A DNA stretch of 34,911 nt from an uncultured Clostridia bacterium. GTDB taxonomy: Bacteria; Bacillota; Clostridia; Oscillospirales; Acutalibacteraceae. Where the stretch lies: the NCBI GenBank assembly GCA_947624835.1, contig CANQLX010000014.1:1-34911 (forward strand), written 5' to 3'. This document shows, piece after piece, positions 24,935-33,688 of the stretch; position 1 is the first letter of the stretch, and each line of letters opens with the position of its first letter. The translations under genes were made by a program, and so were the position numbers. The notes below the pieces were generated by a model that saw only the letters and a list, made by a program, of their open reading frames with translations, was not told where the DNA came from and made no database searches.

Positions 24935-25726
24935 TTAGGAACCGGCACTCTCATAGGCACTGAGTCCCTTGTGCCATATGGCTAGAGATATTCCTAAAAA
25001 TATGATAGAAATGAATACAGTACAGCCTATGTTGAAAACGGGATTTTCTCCCGTTAGGAAATACAGACAAGGATAATAACCCGTAAAGGCAAAAGGAATT
25101 ATGAATGTTACTATCAATTTTATAAAATTACTGTATATCGTTGTCGGGTACTTTGCAAATTCGTTCATGCCGTAAACCATTTGTATTATAAAGCCGCTGC
25201 TCTTTATCCAAAATGCAACTGCCGCTGTCGCTATCTTTATTGCTGTATAAATCAGTGCCGAAAACGGTATTACAAGTACGAATAAAATAACACTAAGCGG
25301 CGTTATGTATAAGCCTGCACTCGGTGCGGAGTAAATCATAAGACATATTCCCACAACAAGCTCGCCTACCGCATCTACCTGGAAGGTTTCGGCAATAACA
25401 TGAAAAAGCGGATTTATCGGTCTTGTGAGATATTTGTCAAAATCACCCTTACGCACTATAAAATACCCTACACACCAAAGATTATCCGTCAAAAGATGAT
25501 CAAGTCCCTTCGGTATCTGAGAAAAACCGTATATAAACACAATCTGCTCAAATGTGAAACCGGCAAGCTGCGGTATCTGCGAAAATATTATAAATATAAA
25601 CGCAATACCTATCGCCTGATCAATAAGAAAGCTTACCGCTCCTGTGAGGAAATCCGCTTTATACTCCATAAGACGCTTAAGGTTCTGTGCAACAAGTATT
25701 CTGTAAATTTTAAATGCCCTTCGCAT
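24935..25726 (-). CDS. ABC-2 type exporter permease (second subunit)
   Basis: About 263 aa with six hydrophobic segments, of the COG3694-type (DUF990) permease family. It includes the typical region VYGMNEFAKYPTTIYSNFIKLIVTFIIPFAF and an N-terminus MRRAFKIYRILVAQNLKRLMEYKADFL. Its partner permease lies just upstream: that stop is 4 nt before this ATG at 25726, with GGGAGGGTG as ribosome binding site, so a longer start at 25747 is unlikely. Together with the ATPase it forms a heterodimeric exporter. The substrate is unknown. Confidence 0.9.
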   Translation of the reverse strand: MRRAFKIYRILVAQNLKRLMEYKADFLTGAVSFLIDQAIGIAFIFIIFSQIPQLAGFTFEQIVFIYGFSQIPKGLDHLLTDNLWCVGYFIVRKGDFDKYLTRPINPLFHVIAETFQVDAVGELVVGICLMIYSAPSAGLYITPLSVILFVLVIPFSALIYTAIKIATAAVAFWIKSSGFIIQMVYGMNEFAKYPTTIYSNFIKLIVTFIIPFAFTGYYPCLYFLTGENPVFNIGCTVFISIIFLGISLAIWHKGLSAYESAGS

Positions 25727-25730
25727 ATTT

Positions 25731-26549
25731 TCACCCTCCCTGCACACTCAGCTTCCTTATTGCTCCGACCCATATGAGCTTTGATATACCGTATATAATA
25801 ATTGCCCATACAGCCTGTATACCAAGTCTGAATATTATTTCGCTTGTATCGTATTTCCCCATATAAATCATCACGGGAGTATAGCTCATTGAGGCAAACG
25901 GCATATATTCAAGCACTGTTCTGAGCCCATCCGGCATAAATGCAAGCGGAATAAGCGAACCGGACAGGAAATTAATTATACTGTTTTTCAGTATCCCCAT
26001 ACCCCAAAGATTTTTAACGTAAAATGCCATAAAGCCAAAACACAAATTAACTCTGAAAGCAACAAGATATGCAAGCACTATACTTAAAAGAAATAACAAC
26101 AAATTTATAGGGTTAAACATTACAATTCCAAGTGTCACATATCTGTATATTTCAAGCCCGATTATTACAGGAAAGGCAAACGTAACAGTACGCATAGCCG
26201 TTCCGCCAAGTTCCGTTGCCAAATAGCTCAGATCCATATTAACAGGCTTGATTAGACGCATGGCAATACTCCCATCCTTTATCTCCTCAGCTATATCATT
26301 GCTTACGGAGCTGAAAGTAATCTCCCCTGCAACATTCGACAGAAAAAGATACAACACCATATCGCTCATGGTAAAGTTCATAAAGGTGTCGCCACCCGAA
26401 GCCATGAATACAGACTTCCACAGATAATACATCACAAAGCAGTATATCAGTCCTCCGATTATAAATCCGAGAAAATTCATTCTGTATGTAATGAGATTTT
26501 GTACCCCTGCCCGTACAAATGGCAAATACTGTTTTCTTAGCTTATTCAC
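25731..26549 (-). CDS. ABC-2 type exporter permease (first subunit)
   Basis: About 272 aa with six hydrophobic segments, of the COG4587-type permease family, with the region GSLIPLAFMPDGLRTVLEYMPFASMSYTPVMIYMG. I place the start at the GTG at 26549 (VNKLRKQYLPF), because AGAGGGGG lies about 8 nt upstream. It overlaps the last codons of the ATPase gene by 8 bp. An ATG at 26603 would lie 62 bp inside that gene. It is tightly coupled to both neighbours. Confidence 0.88.
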   Translation of the reverse strand: MNKLRKQYLPFVRAGVQNLITYRMNFLGFIIGGLIYCFVMYYLWKSVFMASGGDTFMNFTMSDMVLYLFLSNVAGEITFSSVSNDIAEEIKDGSIAMRLIKPVNMDLSYLATELGGTAMRTVTFAFPVIIGLEIYRYVTLGIVMFNPINLLLFLLSIVLAYLVAFRVNLCFGFMAFYVKNLWGMGILKNSIINFLSGSLIPLAFMPDGLRTVLEYMPFASMSYTPVMIYMGKYDTSEIIFRLGIQAVWAIIIYGISKLIWVGAIRKLSVQGG

Positions 26550-27555
26550 TCTTATCTGCCCCCTCTTTATACAGGCGGCGGATAATCTCTTCAATATCCG
26601 CATCCTTTACAGCAATATCCTTTACTCTTGTCAGCGACAGAGTATAATTAAGCATATCACCCACAGGCATGGAATCACTGTTGAAGCGTATGGTGAAAAC
26701 ATTCTTATCATTTTTAATGCTTATATCATCATCACTTAACTTTAGCCCCTTGCAGAAAGACTCAGCCGTAAGCCTTGAAGCCGAATCAGCCTCAAATGTA
26801 AGCTCCCTCATTTGTCCGTAATTCCTTTTTAGTTCCCTGAGAGAACCGTCATAAACATTTTTGCCATGGTCTATCATAACTATACGATCGCACAGAAGCT
26901 CTATATCGCTTATATCATGTGTTGTAAGTATAACAGTGGTTTGCTCTTCCTTATTTATTTTTGTTATTGCACGACGTATATTATCCTTTACAACAACATC
27001 CAAGCCTATTGTAGGCTCATCAAGAAAAAGTACTTTCGGACTGTGCAGCATAGACGCCGCTATATCCGCCCTCATACGCTGACCGAGAGAAAGGGTACGT
27101 ACAGGCGATCTTATAAAATCCTCAAGTTCAAGCACGTCATTTAGAAATGCCATTCTCTCCCTGAATCTGTCCTCCTCTATCTCATATATTTCCTTCAGTA
27201 CCGTATAGGTCTCCACAAGTGGCAAATCCCACCAAAGCTGTGTACGCTGTCCGAAAACTACCCCTATTTCCTTGACATATTTTTTTCTGTCAACAGTAGG
27301 ATTTTTTCCGTTTATGGTACAGCTGCCCGATGTGGGAGTAAGTATCCCCGTAAGCATTTTTATAACTGTGGATTTTCCCGCTCCGTTTGGTCCTATAAAT
27401 CCAAGTACCTCACCCTTGTCCACTTCAAAGCTTATACCGTCAACTGCCGCTATAATTTCATGCCTTGGGCGAAAAAGTGCCTTTATGGCACCCTTAAGTC
27501 CCGGATCTTTAATCACTTTTTTAAATTCTTTCCTTAAATTATTTACACTTATCAT
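26542..27555 (-). CDS. ABC transporter ATPase
   Basis: About 337 aa. Walker A GPNGAGKST, Q-loop region VVFGQRTQLWWDLP, signature LSLGQRMRADIAAS, Walker B VLFLDEPTIGLD, and H-loop LTTHDISDIELLCD. The long C-terminal extension (~100 residues) and the LWWDLP word are typical of COG4586 ATPases, which pair with COG4587 and COG3694 permeases as here. Start: the ATG at 27555 (MISVNNLRKEFKK) has GGAG 9 nt upstream; the longer start at 27621 would add an unrelated N-terminus. It is 72 bp after the YitT gene with no convincing terminator between them. Confidence 0.95.
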   Translation of the reverse strand: MISVNNLRKEFKKVIKDPGLKGAIKALFRPRHEIIAAVDGISFEVDKGEVLGFIGPNGAGKSTVIKMLTGILTPTSGSCTINGKNPTVDRKKYVKEIGVVFGQRTQLWWDLPLVETYTVLKEIYEIEEDRFRERMAFLNDVLELEDFIRSPVRTLSLGQRMRADIAASMLHSPKVLFLDEPTIGLDVVVKDNIRRAITKINKEEQTTVILTTHDISDIELLCDRIVMIDHGKNVYDGSLRELKRNYGQMRELTFEADSASRLTAESFCKGLKLSDDDISIKNDKNVFTIRFNSDSMPVGDMLNYTLSLTRVKDIAVKDADIEEIIRRLYKEGADKSE

Positions 27556-27627
27556 AATTGTTTCTCCATTAATTGTTATTACGCAAAACTTAACTGTAAA
27601 ACGTTCCTGTTTTCTTTTCATACATGA

Positions 27628-28488
27628 CTATGAATTTGGTCTGCGATAGAAATTTCCCATTACCTCCTCAGATTTCATTACATTTACAAAGCATTTCGGG
27701 TCACATTTCTTAATTTTTGAAATTACCCTGTGTATCTCATCTGAGGAAACAACAGAATAAATCATGTTTCTCTCTTTCCCCTTATAAAGACCGACACCCT
27801 TGAAAAGCGTACCATCGTGGTTTGTACACTCCTTTATTACAGAATATACTTCCTCCGGTTTACCGGTTATAATAAACAAGGTCTGTTTCTGATAACGTCT
27901 ATACAATAGCTGTATCACTGTGGTTGACGCAAACTGTAATATAATTGAATACATAGCTCCCGTCCAGTCAAACAAAAGCCCTGAAAACAGAAGTACTACA
28001 ATATTTCCTGCTAAAATATAATCCCAGGCATCCTTGCCGTAATGCTCGGATATGAATATAGAAATAAAATCCGTACCTCCGCTTGTTGCATTGTTAAGCA
28101 GACATATGGCAATAGCAACACCGTTTATAATCCCTCCGAAAACGGCACAAAGCAAAATATCATCAGTAAGATGTAAATTCGGGATAATATCCGCAAAGGT
28201 TGACGAAAGCACAATCATTATAAGAGAATATATAGTAAACCTTTTTCCGATAAATTTAAAGCTTATCAATGCCGGTACCGCATTGAGCGGAATATATATC
28301 ACACTAAGAGGAATTGATATATCAGCAAATTTTAACAACACCTGCTGTCCGAGAAGTGATACACCTGTAAAGCCTCCGGCAAGTAAACCTGCCCCGTGAA
28401 GAAAGTTACTTATTGAAAATCCATACATAACTGCTGCTACAACTATACAAACTATTTTTCTTATTTCTCTGAGTATTACTTTTCCCAT
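27628..28488 (-). CDS. YitT family membrane protein
   Basis: 286 aa. About five to six transmembrane helices (DUF161) in the first ~190 residues, with family words such as NFLHGAGLLAGGFTGVSLL and NNATSGGTDFISIFISEHYG. A cytoplasmic DUF2179 domain follows (~200-280, FIITGKPEEVYSVIKE and MIYSVVSSDEIHRV). The function of this widespread Firmicutes family is unknown. GGGGGGAAA lies upstream of the ATG. It sits 56 bp after the PH-domain gene and may share its transcript. Confidence 0.93.
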   Translation of the reverse strand: MGKVILREIRKIVCIVVAAVMYGFSISNFLHGAGLLAGGFTGVSLLGQQVLLKFADISIPLSVIYIPLNAVPALISFKFIGKRFTIYSLIMIVLSSTFADIIPNLHLTDDILLCAVFGGIINGVAIAICLLNNATSGGTDFISIFISEHYGKDAWDYILAGNIVVLLFSGLLFDWTGAMYSIILQFASTTVIQLLYRRYQKQTLFIITGKPEEVYSVIKECTNHDGTLFKGVGLYKGKERNMIYSVVSSDEIHRVISKIKKCDPKCFVNVMKSEEVMGNFYRRPNS

Positions 28489-28544
28489 ATATTTCCCCCC
28501 GTTCTTTTAGCATTACCGGATATCAGGGAATCGGAAAACCAAAT

Positions 28545-28952
28545 TTAATAATCCCCATCGTCCTCGCTATCATCATAATCGTCCATTACTTCCCTCTGCC
28601 TGAGTTTCATCCTTATTTTATCCTTTTCAACGGCATCGGAGAGAGCTTCCTTGAATGAGCGGACATTTTTTATATTCTTTACTATGAGTGTAGGGTTGGT
28701 TTTATCATGTGCATATATAGTCAGAGTACCAAGTTTGAATATTTTTTGAAAAAGCGTCCTTGTCATGCTCATGTCTGAAATACGATACAAAAGTATTTCA
28801 TTTTCCGTACTCCGCAACAGACCCGTTTGTATTATAAGCTTCTTTTCGGTTAGTATGTATTTTGTAAATGTCCATGGTATTCCGAAAAATCCCCACCTTT
28901 TCCTTTCACGCATAATTTCGTTATTTTCTCCGATTTTCAAAACATCACTCAT
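28545..28952 (-). CDS. Small PH-domain (YdbT/DUF304-like) protein
   Basis: 135 aa with no membrane segment. A bacterial PH fold (bPH2/DUF304) covers residues ~20-100 (TKYILTEKKLIIQTGLLRSTENEILLYRISDMSMTR split over several strands). A charged helix and a very acidic tail follow (DDYDDSEDDGDY). Related YdbS/YdbT proteins carry membrane helices; this one is soluble and short. Role unknown. AAGGAGG lies 8 nt upstream. Expressed from the strong promoter at 29041-29069 with a hairpin in its leader. Confidence 0.85.
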   Translation of the reverse strand: MSDVLKIGENNEIMRERKRWGFFGIPWTFTKYILTEKKLIIQTGLLRSTENEILLYRISDMSMTRTLFQKIFKLGTLTIYAHDKTNPTLIVKNIKNVRSFKEALSDAVEKDKIRMKLRQREVMDDYDDSEDDGDY

Positions 28953-28988
28953 ATCATTTCCTCCTTAGATTTACTCATATATGTAAAA

Positions 28989-29023
28989 TTCAGCTATGAC
29001 AAGCCACCCTTGCCATAACTGAA
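28989..29023 (-). terminator. Terminator-like hairpin in the leader of the PH-domain gene
   Basis: As minus-strand RNA, a 15-bp stem with two G-U pairs (28989-29003 with 29009-29023), loop GGUGG, followed by UUUUAC. On the plus strand the wobbles are mismatches, so the element is built for leftward RNA. It lies 18 bp after the -10 box at 29041-29046 and before the PH gene, so transcripts from that promoter start about 10 nt before it. It can act as the pfkA terminator, an attenuator, or both. Confidence 0.7.
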
Positions 29024-29040
29024 TTAAATACTGTGTCACT

Positions 29041-29069
29041 ATTATACAATTATAAAAACCGAAAGTCAA
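29041..29069 (-). promoter_or_regulatory. Strong sigma-A promoter for the PH / YitT / ABC genes
   Basis: TTGACT, exactly 17 bp, TATAAT on the minus strand. It is one of the best promoter matches in the window, pointing at the hairpin at 28989-29023 and the PH-domain gene. Confidence 0.75.
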
Positions 29070-29163
29070 TATATTTTCCGATATAAGGTTACTATCATCC
29101 TAAAGCAGAATGATCGTACCGATACATCTAATCCGGTTATATTTTTGCAATATGCGGAGTTAA

Positions 29164-30243
29164 TCAATCACCAAAGCTGATACCTATACTTTTGGCATCC
29201 TTTATGATTTGACTGTCCACAGGAACACTTTTAAGCTTTCCGGCAACCTCACTAAGCGGAACAGGGACGACCTCTCCGTTTATCATAGCTGTCATAAAGC
29301 CGTATTTTTCATCAATAATGAGTTGTGCACAAGCTGCACCGAAGCGGGTGGTTATAAATCTGTCATAGGCATTCGGACTTCCGCCTCTTTGGAAATGTCC
29401 GGGAACGGTAACTCTTGTTTCTTGTCCTGTAGCCTCTTCTATTTCATGTGCAATTTTATACGAAATTGACGGGTACATCATATTCGCAATAGCCTCCTTC
29501 TTCTTCTTTTTGGGAAGCTCAGCTATATCCTTTGAAATAGCACCCTCAGCAACGGCAAGGATAGAGAAAGTCTTACCGCTCTTTGTTCTTGATTTTACTG
29601 TAGAAATAACCTTTTTAATATCATACGGGATCTCAGGGATAAGTATAACATCGGCACCTCCTGCAATACCCGCATGAAGTGTAAGCCAGCCTGCCTTATG
29701 ACCCATACATTCAATTATAAACACTCTGCCGTGCGATGTAGCAGTTGTATGTATGCAGTCTATAACCTCGGTTGCTATGTCAACCGCACTCTGAAAACCA
29801 AAGGTTATATCTGTTCCCCATATATCGTTATCAATAGTTTTAGGCATAGATACAACATGAAGTCCCTCCTCGGAAAGCATATTTGCACTTTTATGCGTGC
29901 CGTTTCCTCCAAGGACAACAAGACAGTCAAGCTTAAGATCCTTATAGGTTTTCTTCATTGCCTCAACCTTATCCACATTTGTTTCATCATCTATTACTCT
30001 CATCTGCTTGAACGGCTGACGGGAAGTACCGAGTATAGTGCCGCCCCTTGTCAGTATTCCCGAAAAATCCTCGGGCTTCATAAGGCGGTATTCCCCGTTT
30101 ATAAGACCTCTGTATCCGTCTATTATACCGTAAATCTCAACCTTTTTGCCGTAATATTCATAAAGACCCTTTGCAAGACCTCTGATTGCGGAGTTAAGCC
30201 CTTGGCAATCTCCGCCGCTGGTAAGTACGCCCACTCTTTTCAT
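29164..30243 (-). CDS. pfkA: 6-phosphofructokinase, Gly/Lys mixed type
   Basis: About 359 aa, the long clade of group A phosphofructokinases. Motifs are GVLTSGGDCQGLN, GGTILGTSR, LVVLGGNGTHKSAN, MPKTIDNDIWGTD, and GHFQRGGSPNAYDR. It phosphorylates fructose 6-phosphate in glycolysis. The donor site has Gly after GGN (ATP type), while the residue before TIDND is Lys (typical of PPi enzymes and of group III ATP enzymes). I expect ATP use, but this should be tested. Start: the ATG at 30243 (MKRVGVLTSGG) has AAAGGA about 10 nt upstream. Own promoter at 30281-30309. Confidence 0.95.
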   Translation of the reverse strand: MKRVGVLTSGGDCQGLNSAIRGLAKGLYEYYGKKVEIYGIIDGYRGLINGEYRLMKPEDFSGILTRGGTILGTSRQPFKQMRVIDDETNVDKVEAMKKTYKDLKLDCLVVLGGNGTHKSANMLSEEGLHVVSMPKTIDNDIWGTDITFGFQSAVDIATEVIDCIHTTATSHGRVFIIECMGHKAGWLTLHAGIAGGADVILIPEIPYDIKKVISTVKSRTKSGKTFSILAVAEGAISKDIAELPKKKKKEAIANMMYPSISYKIAHEIEEATGQETRVTVPGHFQRGGSPNAYDRFITTRFGAACAQLIIDEKYGFMTAMINGEVVPVPLSEVAGKLKSVPVDSQIIKDAKSIGISFGD

Positions 30244-30280
30244 ATCGGACACATCCTTTTCAGTAAAATATATTATTACT

Positions 30281-30309
30281 ATTCTACACTAATTTTTTTA
30301 TTATTACAA
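30281..30309 (-). promoter_or_regulatory. Promoter for pfkA
   Basis: TTGTAA, exactly 17 bp, TAGAAT on the minus strand, in the 100-bp gap after ppk. I see no terminator for ppk in this gap. Confidence 0.62.
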
Positions 30310-30343
30310 GTAAAATTTATAACTTATATCAAAAATATTACAA

Positions 30344-32545
30344 CTATTTAAGATTACCGTTTCCTGTCAGAGGTTTGAATCTGTTTTCCTCTTTTTCAAC
30401 TGTCCTCTTTGAAGCAAGAGCCTTTTTAGCCATGTCTGAAAATTCCCTTTGACAATTATGCGGTCTTTTTCCTCTGCGGTCAAGCAGCTCATAGGACGTA
30501 TCTGAATTTTGTATTCTTGTATTAAGAACATCCTCAAGCATTGCTTCTATAATTCCCATTGAGCGTTCAATCAAATCCGGATCTTCAATCGGGAACACAA
30601 GCTCAACCCTTTTATCCAGATTTCTCTGCATCCAGTCTGCTGAACCCATATATATCTTCCTGTTGCCGCCGTTTTCAAAAACAAAAATCCTACTGTGTTC
30701 AAGAAGCTGACCCACAACACTGCGAACGGTTATATTCTCACTTATACCCCTTATTCCGGGCACAAGACAGCATATTCCCCGTACTATAAGCGTTATCTTC
30801 ACTCCTGCCCTTGAGGCATCGTACAAAAGCTTAATTATTGTCGGATCAACAAGTGAATTTACCTTTGCTACAATGCCGGACGGCAAACCCGCTATGGCAT
30901 TTTCGGTTTCATGCTGTATCATTTCCTCAAAGAAATCCCTGAGCCCTGTCGGTGCAACTTTCATTTTATTATAAACAGGCGGAGTACTGTAGCCTGTTAT
31001 AACATTAAACAATGATGATGCATCCTCACCGAATGACTCGTCACAGGTAAACATACCTATATCCGTATAGAAACGTGCTGTGCTGTCATTATAGTTACCG
31101 GTACCCATATGGAGATATCTGCGGAGTCCGTCCTCCTCCCTACGTACAACAAGTACTATCTTACAGTGTGTTTTAAGACCTTGCAGACCGTATATAACAT
31201 GACACCCTGCCTTCTCAAGCTTTTTAGCCCAGCCGATATTATTTTCTTCGTCAAATCTTGCTTTAAGCTCCACGAGTACGGTTACCTGCTTTCCGTTTTC
31301 AGCAGCTTTGATAAGTGCAGCTATAATCGGAGAATGTCCGCTTACTCTGTAAAGTGTCTGCTTTATTGCAAGTACATTGGGATCAGTTGCAGCCTGATTT
31401 ATGAATTTTATGACCGAGTCAAAACTTTCATAGGGATGATGCACCATTCTGTCTTTTTCCCTTATTGCCTGAAATATATCCTCATACCCGAAGAAATCGG
31501 CCGGAGGATTGACAGGAACTATAGGTTTGAAGCGAAGTGAATCAAATCCCTCTATACGGCAGAATTTTGAGAGGAACGTCAGGTCAAGAGGACCGCTCAC
31601 CTCATATATTTCCTTACTGCTTACATCAAGCATATCGACAAGGAAATTTTTCAATGCTTCATCACATTTGGAAATTATTTCCAGACGGACCGGGTCACCC
31701 CTCTGACGTTTTTTCAGTGAATGTTTTATTTCAACAAGAAGATCATCGGCTTCCTCATCAATATCAAGGTCGCTGTCCCTTGTTATTCTAAAAGGACAGT
31801 AGGCCTTGATTTTATATAGCTCAAACAAATCCGAAAGTCTGCTGATTATTATATCCTCAAGCATTACAAAAGCTCTGCCGTTATCCGTCTGTACCTCAAA
31901 ATATCTCGGAAGTATTGACGGTACCTGAACCACGGCAAAGATATCCTCGCCTTCCTTTGAAAGTCGTACGGCTATATTAAGACTTTTATTTGCAAGCAGC
32001 GGAAAAGGCCTTGATGTATCCACTGCAAGCGGAGTCAGGACAGGAAATATAAATTTATCGAAATACTTATCCACCTGCTGTTTTTGTGATTTAGCAAGAT
32101 CCTCTGTTTTCGTAAAGAAAAGCTTACATTTTTTCAGTGCCGGCAAAAGCGAACGGTTAAGGCATGAATATTGTTTCTTAGCAAATTCATGTATTTTAAG
32201 TGTAAGGCTTTCAAACTGCTGTATCGCATTCATTCCCGATTCGTCAGGTTGGCGTGCCTTCGAGGAATGAAGCCTATCCATTACTCCGGCAACACGAACC
32301 ATAAAAAATTCATCAAGGTTCGATGCGGTTATGGCGAGGAAGTTCAGTCTTTCAAGAATGGGGTTTTCCTTCTCAAAAGCCTCCTCAAGCACCCTGCTGT
32401 TAAAGTCCATCCAACTGAGCTCCCTGTTATGATATGGGAAATCCGGGGGAGAATACAGCTTTGTCGGTTTAAGCTGTGCCTTTGAAGATGTTTTTATTTT
32501 ACTGTCCTTTTTTTCCTTCATATCTGTTTTTTTCTTATCGCTCAC
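30344..32545 (-). CDS. ppk: Polyphosphate kinase 1
   Basis: About 733 aa, full length. The four PPK1 domains are in order: N-terminal helical (NRELSWMDFNSRVLEEA, ITASNLDEFFMVR), head, and two PLD-like C domains. The phospho-acceptor His is near residue 460 (GLKTHCKI), with HMGTGNYN after it; the second PLD-type His is in LEHSRIFVFENG. It builds polyphosphate from ATP reversibly at the membrane. Starts are all non-ATG near the front: GTG at 32545 has AAAGGTGG 7 nt upstream and is preferred to GTG at 32554. No exopolyphosphatase gene adjoins. Confidence 0.97.
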   Translation of the reverse strand: MSDKKKTDMKEKKDSKIKTSSKAQLKPTKLYSPPDFPYHNRELSWMDFNSRVLEEAFEKENPILERLNFLAITASNLDEFFMVRVAGVMDRLHSSKARQPDESGMNAIQQFESLTLKIHEFAKKQYSCLNRSLLPALKKCKLFFTKTEDLAKSQKQQVDKYFDKFIFPVLTPLAVDTSRPFPLLANKSLNIAVRLSKEGEDIFAVVQVPSILPRYFEVQTDNGRAFVMLEDIIISRLSDLFELYKIKAYCPFRITRDSDLDIDEEADDLLVEIKHSLKKRQRGDPVRLEIISKCDEALKNFLVDMLDVSSKEIYEVSGPLDLTFLSKFCRIEGFDSLRFKPIVPVNPPADFFGYEDIFQAIREKDRMVHHPYESFDSVIKFINQAATDPNVLAIKQTLYRVSGHSPIIAALIKAAENGKQVTVLVELKARFDEENNIGWAKKLEKAGCHVIYGLQGLKTHCKIVLVVRREEDGLRRYLHMGTGNYNDSTARFYTDIGMFTCDESFGEDASSLFNVITGYSTPPVYNKMKVAPTGLRDFFEEMIQHETENAIAGLPSGIVAKVNSLVDPTIIKLLYDASRAGVKITLIVRGICCLVPGIRGISENITVRSVVGQLLEHSRIFVFENGGNRKIYMGSADWMQRNLDKRVELVFPIEDPDLIERSMGIIEAMLEDVLNTRIQNSDTSYELLDRRGKRPHNCQREFSDMAKKALASKRTVEKEENRFKPLTGNGNLK

Positions 32546-32587
32546 GGCTACCACCTTTTCGGAATCAATTTCTGCACTATTTATTTC

Positions 32588-32616
32588 ATTATAACAAATA
32601 ATAAAATATTTGGCAA
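32588..32616 (-). promoter_or_regulatory. Sigma-A promoter for ppk
   Basis: TTGCCA, exactly 17 bp, TATAAT on the minus strand, about 43 bp before the preferred GTG start. I see no Pho-box-like repeats. Confidence 0.7.
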
Positions 32617-32657
32617 TATATTTTATGTAATTTCCATGAAAGCGTTAAAATTCAGTC

Positions 32658-32699
32658 AAAAAATTACCAAGCAGACCTTAGACGCAGCCCGCTTGATAA
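32658..32699 (-). terminator. Terminator after the TPM-domain gene
   Basis: 11-bp stem with two G-U pairs as minus-strand RNA (arms at 32689-32699 and 32664-32674), loop 14 nt, followed by six U. It lies 45 bp after the stop of the TPM gene and just before the ppk promoter. Confidence 0.85.
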
Positions 32700-32743
32700 T
32701 CAGTTCAGCATTTATTAATTTATAGAGATAAAAAAGACGTTTT

Positions 32744-33688
32744 CTAACGGTGACGGCCACCTCCGCCGTGACTTCCGCCACCGCCTCCTCCGTGGCCGCC
32801 GTGACTTCCGCCGCCGTCGGACTGTATTTTATGTTTTGAAACATGGGAACCGAGCAAATTATCCTGCACAACTCTAAAGGTAATACGATTATTTGAAGTG
32901 TAGGTCGAAGCATTTTGACTTTCACGGAATTTATATTTTTTCTTTATATTGTTGCCGAATACGAGTGCCGTAACAATAGCGGAAATCAAAGCTATTACGA
33001 AAAAGAGAACAACTCCCCTGTACGGTTTTATTTTGGACTCAATTATATTTCCAAAGAATGAATAACGGTATTTATTTATCTCCCTGTTATAATAACAGGC
33101 ATTATGATTGGCACCGTAACTCTTTTCCTTTTCAATGTCATTCAAAAACACTTCTATAGCCCTGACGACATTATTTATTTCTACCGTTTCCCCACTTGCT
33201 GGTAGATAATCATACATATCATCCAATATATCCTCTGTATCAGATTCCGTTATATATAGTCTTGCATCATGAAATGTATCAATATAATCATAGCTGACGG
33301 AATCTCCCTCAAAATCAAGATACAGAAAAATCGAATTTACATATTCACCATTTCCAAAAAGAGCTTCGGAACTATTTGCAGTGAAGCTTTCCGTTGCACT
33401 GTCACTTCTATGAACACCGCCAATATATACCGCTATATTCATATCAATTTTGTTTGCTGTTTCCTGAATATTATCAAATATACTGTCGGACAGTGTATCC
33501 GTAAAAAGCTCTGCTTCATCCTTGAAGTAGGCATTTTCAGAGCGAAATTCATCGCCTGTGCCGATTGCACTTTGTGGATAGGAAAGTTTGTTGATATTAT
33601 CCCCGTAAACCGTACTTGCGGAAACAGTCGTAAAGCAGCAGCCCAACATAACAGCCAAAGCAAAGATAATAACGAATATTTTCTTCAT
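32744..33688 (-). CDS. TPM-domain membrane protein with Gly/His-rich tail (YdjH-like)
   Basis: 314 aa. A signal peptide (~1-24) is followed by an extracellular TPM (YgcG) domain (~45-190, YFKDEAELFTDTLSD, MNIAVYIGG, FLYLDFEGDSVSYDYI). A transmembrane helix spans ~222-245 (VVLFFVIALISAIVTALVF). A cytoplasmic basic part ends in a glycine/histidine-rich tail of about 24 residues with several SHGG and GGHGG words. The layout matches B. subtilis YdjH. Its ATG overlaps the stop of the zinc-ribbon gene (ATGA), so the two are made together. Ribosome binding site GGGAGGG lies inside that gene. The tail could bind metal or simply be a flexible membrane-proximal element. Confidence 0.88.
   Translation of the reverse strand: MKKIFVIIFALAVMLGCCFTTVSASTVYGDNINKLSYPQSAIGTGDEFRSENAYFKDEAELFTDTLSDSIFDNIQETANKIDMNIAVYIGGVHRSDSATESFTANSSEALFGNGEYVNSIFLYLDFEGDSVSYDYIDTFHDARLYITESDTEDILDDMYDYLPASGETVEINNVVRAIEVFLNDIEKEKSYGANHNACYYNREINKYRYSFFGNIIESKIKPYRGVVLFFVIALISAIVTALVFGNNIKKKYKFRESQNASTYTSNNRITFRVVQDNLLGSHVSKHKIQSDGGGSHGGHGGGGGGSHGGGGRHR

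Noticed and set aside
29674..30351. 225-codon plus-strand ORF antisense to pfkA
   Set aside because: No family resemblance, Cys/Tyr-rich shadow composition, and the opposite strand is a clear phosphofructokinase.
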